A DNA stretch of 44,528 nt, from positions 1 to 44,528 of IMG/VR virus record IMGVR_UViG_3300017706_000505; one strand, written 5' to 3'. Made by a program: the position numbers and the translations under genes. Shown here piece by piece: positions 25,979 to 33,272 of the stretch. The notes under the pieces are model-generated. The model was given only the letters and a program-made list of their open reading frames with translations, was not told where the DNA came from and ran no database searches. How positions within the stretch are numbered: position 1 is the stretch's first letter; each line of letters begins with the position of its first letter. Origin of the DNA: a virus.

Positions 25979-26923
25979 ATGGCATCAGGATATACAATTA
26001 GCAAACACGGTGTAACAGGAACTAACAATGGCGGAAGTTTTAATATTGCTGATGAAACTGTAAATGTAACAGATACTAGTTTAAGTTTAGTGGGCAAGTA
26101 TCATGTTGGATACGGTGCCGACATTGCTCAAAACCAAGTTAGTTTATTAGAAAATTTTGCAAGCGACACTGCACCAAGTAATCCAATCGAAGGTCAACTT
26201 TGGTGGAAACCAGTAGACAAACAATTGTTTGTACGATGTAATGGTGCGTGGCTTGGCATAGATTCAGATTCAAAAGTAACTAGTGTATTAGATACATTAG
26301 GTGCTGCTCATACAGTTGTTGTATCTAAAGTAAACGGAGTACTTACATCGATTACAAGTTCAGACACTACTGATTGGGTTATTAATGTTTCCGAAACAGA
26401 CATTGAACCTCACTTTAGAGATTCAGGCGATATTAGTGTAGCCGGTCCGGCAACTATTAAAGCAGGTATTAATTTAAACACAGATAGTACAAAGTCAATG
26501 AAGTTTCACGGAACTGCAACTACGGCACAATACGCTGACGTGGCAGAGCTTTATACTTCAGATAAAGAATATGAACCAGGTACTGTTATGACAAATAATA
26601 CAGATGACGCACAGGAAGTTACGCAAACAGTTAACTCATTAGATAGTAAAGTAATTGGTGTAGTAACAACAGACCCTGCATTATTGATGAACAGTACACT
26701 AGATGGCACCACTGTTGGTGTAGCACTAATAGGTAGAACGCCATGTAAGGTTATAGGAACAATTAATAAAGGCGATAGAATTATTAGTAGCAGTGTTCCT
26801 GGACATGGCCAATCAGAAAAAAATGTAAGCGAATATACATACCAGCATGTTGTTGGAAGAGCGGTTGAGTCTAAGACATCTACAGGCGAAGGAACCGTTG
26901 AAGTAATAGTTGGAGTAAAGTAA
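25979..26923 (+). CDS. Tail fibre-like virion protein with G2-like C-terminal domain
   Basis: A 314-aa protein. The N-terminal part has repeated short beta elements (for example DTAPSNPIEGQLWWKPVDKQ near 63-80), a GQLWW-type motif typical of phage fibre and fibre-support proteins. The C-terminal part (about 180-314) contains YADVAELYTSDKEYEPGTVM and later VALIGRTPCKVIGTINKGDR and SSSVPGHGQ. This is the pattern of the autoproteolytic or intramolecular-chaperone-like C-terminal domains of phage fibres (peptidase G2-like). Self-cleavage is possible but catalytic residues were not assigned. It starts 1 nt after the previous stop and the next gene starts immediately at its stop. Confidence 0.6.
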   Translation: MASGYTISKHGVTGTNNGGSFNIADETVNVTDTSLSLVGKYHVGYGADIAQNQVSLLENFASDTAPSNPIEGQLWWKPVDKQLFVRCNGAWLGIDSDSKVTSVLDTLGAAHTVVVSKVNGVLTSITSSDTTDWVINVSETDIEPHFRDSGDISVAGPATIKAGINLNTDSTKSMKFHGTATTAQYADVAELYTSDKEYEPGTVMTNNTDDAQEVTQTVNSLDSKVIGVVTTDPALLMNSTLDGTTVGVALIGRTPCKVIGTINKGDRIISSSVPGHGQSEKNVSEYTYQHVVGRAVESKTSTGEGTVEVIVGVK

Positions 26924-28147
26924 ATGCTGTCTAAGCCTACTTCGGTCATAGCAAGTGATTTAATAGAAGCCAAAGACCTAAATGATCTCGTTGATTATTA
27001 TAACGAGCTTTGGAGCGACCCTAGTACTGGCCCGTTTACTTTTACAACACATAACGACACAACTGGAGATAATTTAGATAGAAGATATGGATGGGGGCAA
27101 ACTCCAGCAGCAATTGTTCCTACACCAGCAGCAACTGAAATAGTTACACTCAACGACATTAATCAAATTACTGCACAGATAAATGCAGGTGGATATCACA
27201 AAGAAGAAAATGTTATACTTGGAGGACTAATTCCTCTTACAGGTGTTGGTGCCGCTACAGTAGGTAGCAAAATTCCAACTTCGTTATACAACAATGTATG
27301 TACACTTACAGATAATTTATTTACAAATCAATATGAAACAGACTTTCTTAATTTAAGTTTATCAGAAGTTACATCAACTAATACTGTTAGTTGGTCAGAC
27401 GACTTAGAAGTAATTCATAAATTTACATTTACAGATTATAATGAGGCTAGACACTTTTTTAATAGTGGTGGCGAACTTACGTTTCAATTAAGTATGGAAA
27501 CAGGTGGTGGTTCATATAATCAATTTTGGCAAGAAATATTTGAACAATTTGATAGTATTAGAATTGGTGCTGAAACTTGTAGAGTTGTAACAGATGACGA
27601 TAATGGAGAAACACACTATGATGTGATATCTACTAGTGGAATCAACAAAGGATTCTATAATGGAATATTATATTCTCCTACTCCTGCATTTAATACTATA
27701 CTTGATGCGGGTGTCTTTAGGCATAGACCGGGTGGCGCATATGCTTATGCCTATGCTTATGTTTATGCATATAGTGAATACAACAGTAGAAGAATAAGAA
27801 TACAAATAAAAGCAGACGAAGTTAGTGGATTTAATATATATGTTAAGGTTATATTAGTTGAAGATGCTGATGATATATCTGCTATTACACAAGATGTTAC
27901 ATTAGAATCAGGATATGCACAACCTAGTACTGTACCTGTAACTACACCATCACCAGACTCTGGTGTACCATATGCTACTGTGGGATCAACTGTTTATCAA
28001 TTTATGGAAAGATCAGCTCCTACTGTAACAGAAGAACAAGCGTGGACATCAGTTGATGCACCAGCTGGCGTACAACTAGAAGACTTTATAGACGGCTCAA
28101 CAAACTGGACACAAGTTGACGGCAGTTTATTTGAAAAGAACTCTTAA
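26924..28147 (+). CDS. Virion protein with Tyr-Ala repeat (fibre or adhesin candidate)
   Basis: A 407-aa protein, the last of the rightward tail block. The N-terminal half has helical segments (KDLNDLVDYYNELWSDPS near 18-35) and beta-rich stretches. Residues 272-283 form an alternating Tyr-Ala/Val repeat (AYAYAYAYVYAY), encoded by near-tandem TATGCT/TATGCC hexamers at about 27737-27772. The C-terminus is Thr/Pro-rich (PSTVPVTTPSPDSGVP). Terminal placement after fibre-like genes fits a host-contact or distal tail protein. No family is recognised. The repeat is a likely hypervariable surface element by analogy with other repeat-bearing fibres. Confidence 0.5.
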   Translation: MLSKPTSVIASDLIEAKDLNDLVDYYNELWSDPSTGPFTFTTHNDTTGDNLDRRYGWGQTPAAIVPTPAATEIVTLNDINQITAQINAGGYHKEENVILGGLIPLTGVGAATVGSKIPTSLYNNVCTLTDNLFTNQYETDFLNLSLSEVTSTNTVSWSDDLEVIHKFTFTDYNEARHFFNSGGELTFQLSMETGGGSYNQFWQEIFEQFDSIRIGAETCRVVTDDDNGETHYDVISTSGINKGFYNGILYSPTPAFNTILDAGVFRHRPGGAYAYAYAYVYAYSEYNSRRIRIQIKADEVSGFNIYVKVILVEDADDISAITQDVTLESGYAQPSTVPVTTPSPDSGVPYATVGSTVYQFMERSAPTVTEEQAWTSVDAPAGVQLEDFIDGSTNWTQVDGSLFEKNS

Positions 28148-28155
28148 ATCCCCCA

Positions 28156-28184
28156 TTGACAATCAAGACTAAATAGTGTATTAT
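28156..28184 (+). promoter_or_regulatory. Sigma70-type promoter ahead of the cargo cluster
   Basis: TTGACA (28156-28161), a 17-bp spacer, then TATTAT (28179-28184). The predicted start is near 28191. AAAGGAG (about 28198-28204) precedes the ATG at 28211. The same -10 (TATTAT) and spacer length occur at the leftward promoter at 461-489. It separates the virion genes from the accessory genes. Confidence 0.7.
28168..28175 (+). promoter_or_regulatory. Weak late-type promoter ACTAAATA inside the sigma70 promoter spacer
   Basis: ACTAAATA matches the T4 late consensus at the last six positions and lies in the spacer of the sigma70-type promoter. If used it would start near 28181. It might add late transcription to the same genes. 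The match is weak. Confidence 0.25.
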
Positions 28185-28210
28185 ATACATATATAATAAA
28201 GGAGTATTCT

Positions 28211-28558
28211 ATGGACGAAAGACTCGAAAAGGCATTAGACTTTAGTAACTATGCTTTAACGATTAACAATCAAAAGAGAAACATTAGAAACAGAGTTGCA
28301 CAACTACAAATTGTACATCATGCAGGTGGGGTGTTTATTGCTAATCACGAAACAATTGCTTTTGTAAAAACATTAATAGATTTAAAACATAAAAGTTCTA
28401 TTGTTATTGATAGCAAAAATAATCCTATTACAGTAAAAAGTTTAAAAGAATTATTAGAAAAATTAGTAGATGCATATACAAGTGCTACTACTGAATTTGA
28501 TATTGAAAACGAAAAGCTAAAGAAGGCAAGAAACATTAAGAAAATAATGGACTGGTAA
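28211..28558 (+). CDS. Unknown 115-aa helical protein at the head of the cargo cluster
   Basis: A 115-aa protein predicted to be mostly helical. The C-terminal half (about 65-112) is rich in Lys, Glu and Leu with heptad-like spacing (LKELLEKLVDAYTSATTEFD), so a coiled coil is plausible. No family is recognised. It has a strong AAAGGAG ribosome-binding site and a promoter just upstream, and its TAA stop overlaps the next ATG (TAATG). It may be a small regulator, scaffold or chaperone for the following glycosyltransferases, but this is only positional inference. Confidence 0.6.
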   Translation: MDERLEKALDFSNYALTINNQKRNIRNRVAQLQIVHHAGGVFIANHETIAFVKTLIDLKHKSSIVIDSKNNPITVKSLKELLEKLVDAYTSATTEFDIENEKLKKARNIKKIMDW

Positions 28559-29460
28559 TGAGTGAAATTCTCGAACAAAGAGGTGTTTGCTTCTTTGCCT
28601 ACAACAATAATCAACTAGACTACGTTAAGATGGCAATCACTGCCGCTAAGTATGTTAAGAAAAATTTAAAACTTCCAGTGTGTTTAATCACTGATGAAGG
28701 TAGTGAGTCTTGGCTAGAAGAAAGTCAACCATCTGCACTTATTAAAGAAGTATTTGATTATATTGTTATTACCAATGATGAAATGAAAAAGAATCCTAGG
28801 CGACACTATGATAGCCCGTGGTCAGAGTTTGCTGCACAATTCAATAACAGTAACAAACATAAAATATATCAATACAGTCCATTTGAACAAACATTATTAT
28901 TAGATATTGATTACATAGTAAAAACTGATGTCTTACTAAAATATTTTAATAATGAAAAACCAGTGTGTATGTTTGATAGAGCAACAACACTTAGAAATGA
29001 ATTGCCTGCCCTACAAGAACGTTTTTTATATGACGCAGGAATTAAAATGTGGTGGAGTACAGTTGTGTATTTTGATCGCAGTGACTTTAGTAAAATGTTT
29101 TTTGATACATGGGCCCATGTAGCAGAGAACTATGAGTTTTATCAATACTTGTATAACTTTCCAAGTAAACTATTCCGTACAGACTATTGTGTAAGTATTG
29201 CAGTACATATATTAGCAGGCATGCAAGATACTCAATTATTATTAGGAAATTTTGACAACACAAAATTAGTAAACATGAGTCAGAAAGATGATATCATAGA
29301 AGTAAAAGACGATAACGAATGGATAATGCTTTCACATAGTCAGGAAGAAGAATGGAAGAATATTTTAGTTAACACAAGTAATCAAGATGTACACGTTATG
29401 AATAAGAGAGCACTCGACAGGGTGTTAGTAGACATAATGGAGGCGTTTAATGCAGATTAA
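28558..29460 (+). CDS. GT-A fold glycosyltransferase-like protein (GT8-like)
   Basis: A 300-aa protein with a GT-A nucleotide-sugar fold pattern. Residues 8-47 have a beta strand and helix with RGVCFFAYNN and VKKNLKLPVCLITD. The DxD metal-binding motif (Asp116, Asp118) sits in TLLLDIDYIV. Further acidic and aromatic residues follow, including WWSTVVYFDRSDFSKMFF (near 155), as in GT8 and related families. It would transfer a sugar from a nucleotide donor; donor and acceptor are unknown. It starts on the last base of the preceding stop. The next gene overlaps by 11 nt and is a diverged relative. Surface glycan modification is the likely theme. Confidence 0.65.
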   Translation: MSEILEQRGVCFFAYNNNQLDYVKMAITAAKYVKKNLKLPVCLITDEGSESWLEESQPSALIKEVFDYIVITNDEMKKNPRRHYDSPWSEFAAQFNNSNKHKIYQYSPFEQTLLLDIDYIVKTDVLLKYFNNEKPVCMFDRATTLRNELPALQERFLYDAGIKMWWSTVVYFDRSDFSKMFFDTWAHVAENYEFYQYLYNFPSKLFRTDYCVSIAVHILAGMQDTQLLLGNFDNTKLVNMSQKDDIIEVKDDNEWIMLSHSQEEEWKNILVNTSNQDVHVMNKRALDRVLVDIMEAFNAD

Positions 29461-30298
29461 AGAAAACAGAGGCTATGTAATATTAGCGTTGGAAGATTTT
29501 GAATACAAGCAAGCAACTGCACTTGCATATAGTATTAAGATACATAATAAAGATGCTAGTGTAACATTAGTAACTAATTATATTGATCGTGTACCAGAAC
29601 ATTTTAAAGAAGTATTTGATCATTTAATAGATTTACCTTATGGGTATAACCCTGGTACTAGAACAAACGACTGGCAACTATATTGGTGTACACCATACAC
29701 ACATAACATTGTTATTGATTGTGCAAGTCTTGTAAAAGAAAATCACGATAGCATATGGGAATACTTGGAAGACCAATGTGATATTTACTTAATTAACGAA
29801 TGCAATAATTTTAGATCAATGCCTGTATTAAATAAAACATTTAAAATATTAGAAGAATATAAATTTAATCCAGTATACTCTCATATGTTTTATTTCAAAC
29901 ACGACACTGATACATCGCTTGCATTTTTTAAATTAGCAGATGTGTTTATGCAAAACTGGAGAGGAGTGTTTAGTCATTACTTTTCTAAAGCACATGTTCC
30001 ATCTGCGTATGATAATGATATGATGTACAGTTTACTAAACACAATTATATTATACGAGCATCCTACTTTGAATAATATTATAGATACAACTAACATGCCA
30101 GTAACATTAACATCAGGTGAAATTGGCAAATGGAATAAATGGACAGATAGATTAAACATCTGGAATAGTGAAAATGCAAAAGTAAAAATTCAAAATTATG
30201 CAGTTGCTACTAATTTATATTATAGAGAACAAGAGTTTTTAACAGAAGATATTTTTAATGGACACAGAGACACTTACAAAGCCACATCAAAACGTTGA
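29450..30298 (+). CDS. Diverged GT-A glycosyltransferase-like protein lacking DxD
   Basis: A 282-aa protein similar in layout to the preceding one: RGYVILALEDFEYKQATALA (7-26), a beta strand ASVTLVTNY (36-44), and THNIVIDCASLVKEN (84-98) at the place of the DxD strand. Here the sequence is D-C-A, so the usual metal-binding pair is not intact. The second half keeps the PVYSHMFYFKHDTDTSLAFF segment. It may be a non-catalytic partner of the previous glycosyltransferase, or a metal-independent enzyme. It overlaps its predecessor by 11 nt and its successor by about 40 nt, so the three should be co-translated. Confidence 0.5.
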   Translation: MQIKENRGYVILALEDFEYKQATALAYSIKIHNKDASVTLVTNYIDRVPEHFKEVFDHLIDLPYGYNPGTRTNDWQLYWCTPYTHNIVIDCASLVKENHDSIWEYLEDQCDIYLINECNNFRSMPVLNKTFKILEEYKFNPVYSHMFYFKHDTDTSLAFFKLADVFMQNWRGVFSHYFSKAHVPSAYDNDMMYSLLNTIILYEHPTLNNIIDTTNMPVTLTSGEIGKWNKWTDRLNIWNSENAKVKIQNYAVATNLYYREQEFLTEDIFNGHRDTYKATSKR

Positions 30299-31235
30299 TA
30301 GAACTTATTATATAGTCTTTGACAAAAAAGGCAGAATATATAATATTAACAGCACTCCATTGGCAGAGCTAAAAAGTGGCTTGACTCAAATTCAAAGTAA
30401 TAATAAAATATGTAAAAAGATTATAAAAGGTCAAGCAAATCTAAAAAAATATGGAATTGTATGGGACCTTGTTAGTCAACAATGGAATATAAGTAAGCGT
30501 AGCACTAAGTTAATATTGGAATCAGAAGATAACAAACTGTTACCATACTTAACTAATACTAATAGAAAAAGCACAGAAATATTTATTAGTATATACTATA
30601 ATGATAACACCGCAGTAGTATATGCTAACACAACTAAAATTAAAAGTATTAAAAACCTAAGCGATATAACAGAAATATCAACAGAAGAAACGCAACTACT
30701 AGACGTATACATTACAAAAAAGAATGACCCAGATTATCTAGTTACTATACTTAAATTAGATCCATTACAACTTTTTACAACTGGAACACAAGTAATAGAT
30801 CTTGATACAGAACTTAATAGACATATTGATTGGGAAAATATAAGTATGTATGGCAAACCTGTATTTAAGAATTATGGATGGAATTTATTAAAAACACAAT
30901 ATTTTGCTCCATCAAGTTCAAATAATACAGTTGTACAAACGTCAACTAGTGATATTTTAACTAGCATAAATATTAACGTAGTAGATAACAAGTTAACAGT
31001 AGATAGTAATTTATCTGAAGAACAGGATTATTATTTTGAGGGATATAGCAAAATACGAATTGTTGTATGTGATAAGAGCCCAGATAACTTAGTAGGTGCA
31101 ATCGAAGTTCCAGTAAAAGAGTTATTAAAAGAAAAAACATATAATACTACAATAAATTTTAAATGGCCAAAGCAGCCATTGTTGTTATATAAAAGTAATT
31201 ATATAACAATCTCAACAGGAGAAGATAAATGTTAG
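30258..31235 (+). CDS. Unknown 325-aa cargo protein
   Basis: A 325-aa protein of no recognised family. The N-terminus (VDRTYYIVFDKKGRIYNINS, about 13-32) has beta strands. A middle part contains KKNDPDYLVTILKLDPLQLF (near 150-170), and the C-terminal part is again beta-rich and ends IEVPVKELLKEKTYNTTIN. The composition (high Asn, Thr, Ser, Ile) resembles virion or adhesin proteins more than enzymes. The chosen ATG overlaps the previous gene by 41 nt, unusually long for this region, so a later start is possible, although no other Met lies near the N-terminus. It overlaps the nitroreductase-like gene by 7 nt. It could be a structural partner or a glycan-binding protein. Confidence 0.5.
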   Translation: MDTETLTKPHQNVDRTYYIVFDKKGRIYNINSTPLAELKSGLTQIQSNNKICKKIIKGQANLKKYGIVWDLVSQQWNISKRSTKLILESEDNKLLPYLTNTNRKSTEIFISIYYNDNTAVVYANTTKIKSIKNLSDITEISTEETQLLDVYITKKNDPDYLVTILKLDPLQLFTTGTQVIDLDTELNRHIDWENISMYGKPVFKNYGWNLLKTQYFAPSSSNNTVVQTSTSDILTSININVVDNKLTVDSNLSEEQDYYFEGYSKIRIVVCDKSPDNLVGAIEVPVKELLKEKTYNTTINFKWPKQPLLLYKSNYITISTGEDKC

Positions 31236-31984
31236 ATAAAAGTATATGGGAAAATAGGCATACGGCTAGATTGTTTTCAACAGAAAATACAAACATACCG
31301 TTAGACGATTTGAAATATTTACAAACTGTAATAAACAATATACCTAGTCAGTGTAGTATTAAAACTCATTTTTGGGTATATCTAGGACAATCAAAAGAAG
31401 ATATAGAATTGCGTACTTGGTTAGCAGATAATGTATTTTGGGTAATGCAAGAAGAAGAAAAAGAAACAGAGTTCAAAGAACATATGTTGGGTATTATACA
31501 AGCACCAGCAATACTATTAAGTATAAGAACTAATAAGCCTTGGGCAAATATCACAGAGCCAGATAACTCAGATGAATATAACGAAGAGTTAGCAATTAGA
31601 AGTGAAGGCTTCCATGCTGGAGTACTATTGTCTACACTATTAAATATGAATTATAATGTTGCAACGTTTGGTTGCAATTCTGGGTATTATGATAAAGATT
31701 ATGATGAAAAGAGAGATCAGTTTCAAAAAATGATTAGAGAAAGATATGCTGAAGAACTACGTGACTTAGTTTCTAAGTACCCAGGTAAAAAAGGTAATTG
31801 GGATGATATTAAGTTTTATCCAGGATTATCTACTTGCTTTGGTCCAGAAGCAATAGATAAACAAGAAACAGGACAAATGGAAATATGGACTAGTCCTACA
31901 GGAAAGAAATACCATTTTGTTAATGGATCAAAACCAAGAACACCAGCAGAATCGTGTATTGGATTTAGGAGAAATTATGAGTAA
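31229..31984 (+). CDS. Nitroreductase-like flavoprotein (diverged)
   Basis: A 251-aa protein with a nitroreductase-family outline. The N-terminal FMN-binding Arg-rich start is IWENRHTARLF (6-16). A central strand is APAILLSIRTNKPW (92-105). The helix-plus-strand segment EGFHAGVLLSTLLNMNYNVA (126-145) is like the FMN-contacting AxxG helix of the family. Nitroreductase-fold enzymes catalyse FMN-dependent redox steps on quinones, nitro compounds, enones or flavin itself. Some act in natural-product oxidation. Identification is at fold level; sequence drift is strong and a different redox or non-redox role is possible. It overlaps the preceding gene by 7 nt and the following one by 8 nt (ATGAGTAA). 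Confidence 0.5.
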   Translation: MLDKSIWENRHTARLFSTENTNIPLDDLKYLQTVINNIPSQCSIKTHFWVYLGQSKEDIELRTWLADNVFWVMQEEEKETEFKEHMLGIIQAPAILLSIRTNKPWANITEPDNSDEYNEELAIRSEGFHAGVLLSTLLNMNYNVATFGCNSGYYDKDYDEKRDQFQKMIRERYAEELRDLVSKYPGKKGNWDDIKFYPGLSTCFGPEAIDKQETGQMEIWTSPTGKKYHFVNGSKPRTPAESCIGFRRNYE

Positions 31985-32963
31985 TATGCAAAGCATTAAT
32001 GAGTATGATATAGTGTTTATCAGTTATGATGAACCAAACGCAGACGAGAACTACAACGACTTAATTAATAAGGCACCCTGGGCTAAACGTAGCCATGGAG
32101 TATTTGGAAGTGATGCGGCACATAAGGCTGCTGCAGACTTAGCCGAAACAGATAGGTTTATTACTATTGATGCAGACAACATAGTTAGAGATGATTTCTT
32201 TGGCGTTGAAGTAGATATGAGTAGAGTTAGAAGCACAGAAGTTATTAGTTGGGCAGGCAAGAACACAGTAAATGGTTTAGTATATGGCAATGGTGGAATC
32301 AAGTGTTGGCCAAAAGAAGTAGTGTATGGAATGCAAACACATGAGAATGCACCCGCAGGAGATAAGCGAGCTCAAGTAGACTTCTGTTGGAATATTAATT
32401 ACGTACAAATGAATAATATATATTGTGATGTAATGAACAATGCTAGTCCACTACAAGCCTGGCGTGCAGGTTTCCGTGAAGGTGTTAAGATGGGATTAGT
32501 TGACGGCGATGTTATTGATCCTACACAACTGAAACAAAAAGTACACGACAAGAATTATAAAAGATTACTTACATGGATGAGCGTAGGTGATGATGTAGAA
32601 AATGGACTGTGGGCAATATACGGTGCAAGGCTTGGATGTCATATGACAAACATTACTAGAACTGATTGGGATTGGAAAAACGTTAGAGACTTTGATTGGC
32701 TTACAAAATATTATAAAGAAAATGTATTACCTAACTTTGAAGCCAACAGTGATCAATTATGTCCTCGCACTGGAATGAAATGGAATTATAGTACATTACA
32801 AGAAGAAAGCGATAGACTTGGATTTGAAATACGCAAAGAACTAGATTTAGAAATTGCTGACTTAGGCAAAGAAGGTTCACGATTCTTTAAAGAAGTGTAT
32901 ATTAACCCAAGCCGTATGGGCGCCCAAATTAGAGAAGACCAAGTAGAGGATACATTAGAGTAA
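31977..32963 (+). CDS. Glycosyltransferase-like protein
   Basis: A 328-aa protein taken from the ATG at 31977. This start is chosen because a TTTAGGAG ribosome-binding sequence lies just upstream and the overlap with the previous stop is short (8 nt). It has a GT-A-like beginning, YDIVFISYDEPNADENY (10-26), a conserved GVFGSDAAHKAAADLAETDR helix (41-60) and ITIDADNIV (62-70) with the DxD (Asp65, Asp67). The rest contains Trp/Asp-rich segments, including TDWDWKNVRDFDWLTKYY. A sugar-transfer role is likely; donor and acceptor are unknown. Third glycosyltransferase-like protein in a row. Confidence 0.6.
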   Translation: MSNMQSINEYDIVFISYDEPNADENYNDLINKAPWAKRSHGVFGSDAAHKAAADLAETDRFITIDADNIVRDDFFGVEVDMSRVRSTEVISWAGKNTVNGLVYGNGGIKCWPKEVVYGMQTHENAPAGDKRAQVDFCWNINYVQMNNIYCDVMNNASPLQAWRAGFREGVKMGLVDGDVIDPTQLKQKVHDKNYKRLLTWMSVGDDVENGLWAIYGARLGCHMTNITRTDWDWKNVRDFDWLTKYYKENVLPNFEANSDQLCPRTGMKWNYSTLQEESDRLGFEIRKELDLEIADLGKEGSRFFKEVYINPSRMGAQIREDQVEDTLE

Positions 32964-33272
32964 ATGAATATTGGTGTAGACATAGTTTCAATTAATAGAA
33001 TTAGAAAAATCTATAACAAGTATGGAACACGATTCACCGATCAATTTTTAACAGAACAAGAAAAACAAAAAGAACTTACTGCAGAATATATATCAAAATG
33101 TTGGGCAGTAAAAGAAGCATCAATTAAAGCAAGCGGCATAACAGATGCTAAACAATTTTCATATGGAAAGAACGGTAAGCAACCTATTGTGATTACTGAC
33201 GTAAAAGGTACATGGAACCTTAGTGTGTCAGATGAAAAAGACTATACAGTTGCTATGGTAATAAATGACTAA
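32964..33272 (+). CDS. acpS: Compact holo-[acyl carrier protein] synthase (AcpS type)
   Basis: A 102-aa phosphopantetheinyl transferase of the AcpS group. The two catalytic motifs are present: GVDIVSI (4-10, with Asp6) and WAVKEASIKASG (47-58, with Glu51). RFTDQFLTEQE (23-33) supplies the usual substrate-side helix, and a GKQP turn (71-74) precedes the last strands. The enzyme moves the 4'-phosphopantetheine arm from CoA to the serine of an ACP. E. coli AcpS is 126 aa, so this is a trimmed version. The LSxSH motif near the C-terminus is LSVSDEK. An ACP gene with an intact DSL motif lies at 40005, so enzyme and substrate may be a matched pair. The gene starts directly after the upstream stop and overlaps the next by 8 nt. 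Confidence 0.85.
   Translation: MNIGVDIVSINRIRKIYNKYGTRFTDQFLTEQEKQKELTAEYISKCWAVKEASIKASGITDAKQFSYGKNGKQPIVITDVKGTWNLSVSDEKDYTVAMVIND

Noticed and set aside
27737-27772. CRISPR-like or minisatellite array at the TATGCT repeats
   Set aside because: The hexamer repeats are within one reading frame and encode the Tyr-Ala run; there are no spacers.
31917-31976. Longer start of the glycosyltransferase at 31917
   Set aside because: It would overlap the nitroreductase-like gene by 68 nt and has no ribosome-binding site, whereas 31977 follows TTTAGGAG with an 8-nt overlap.
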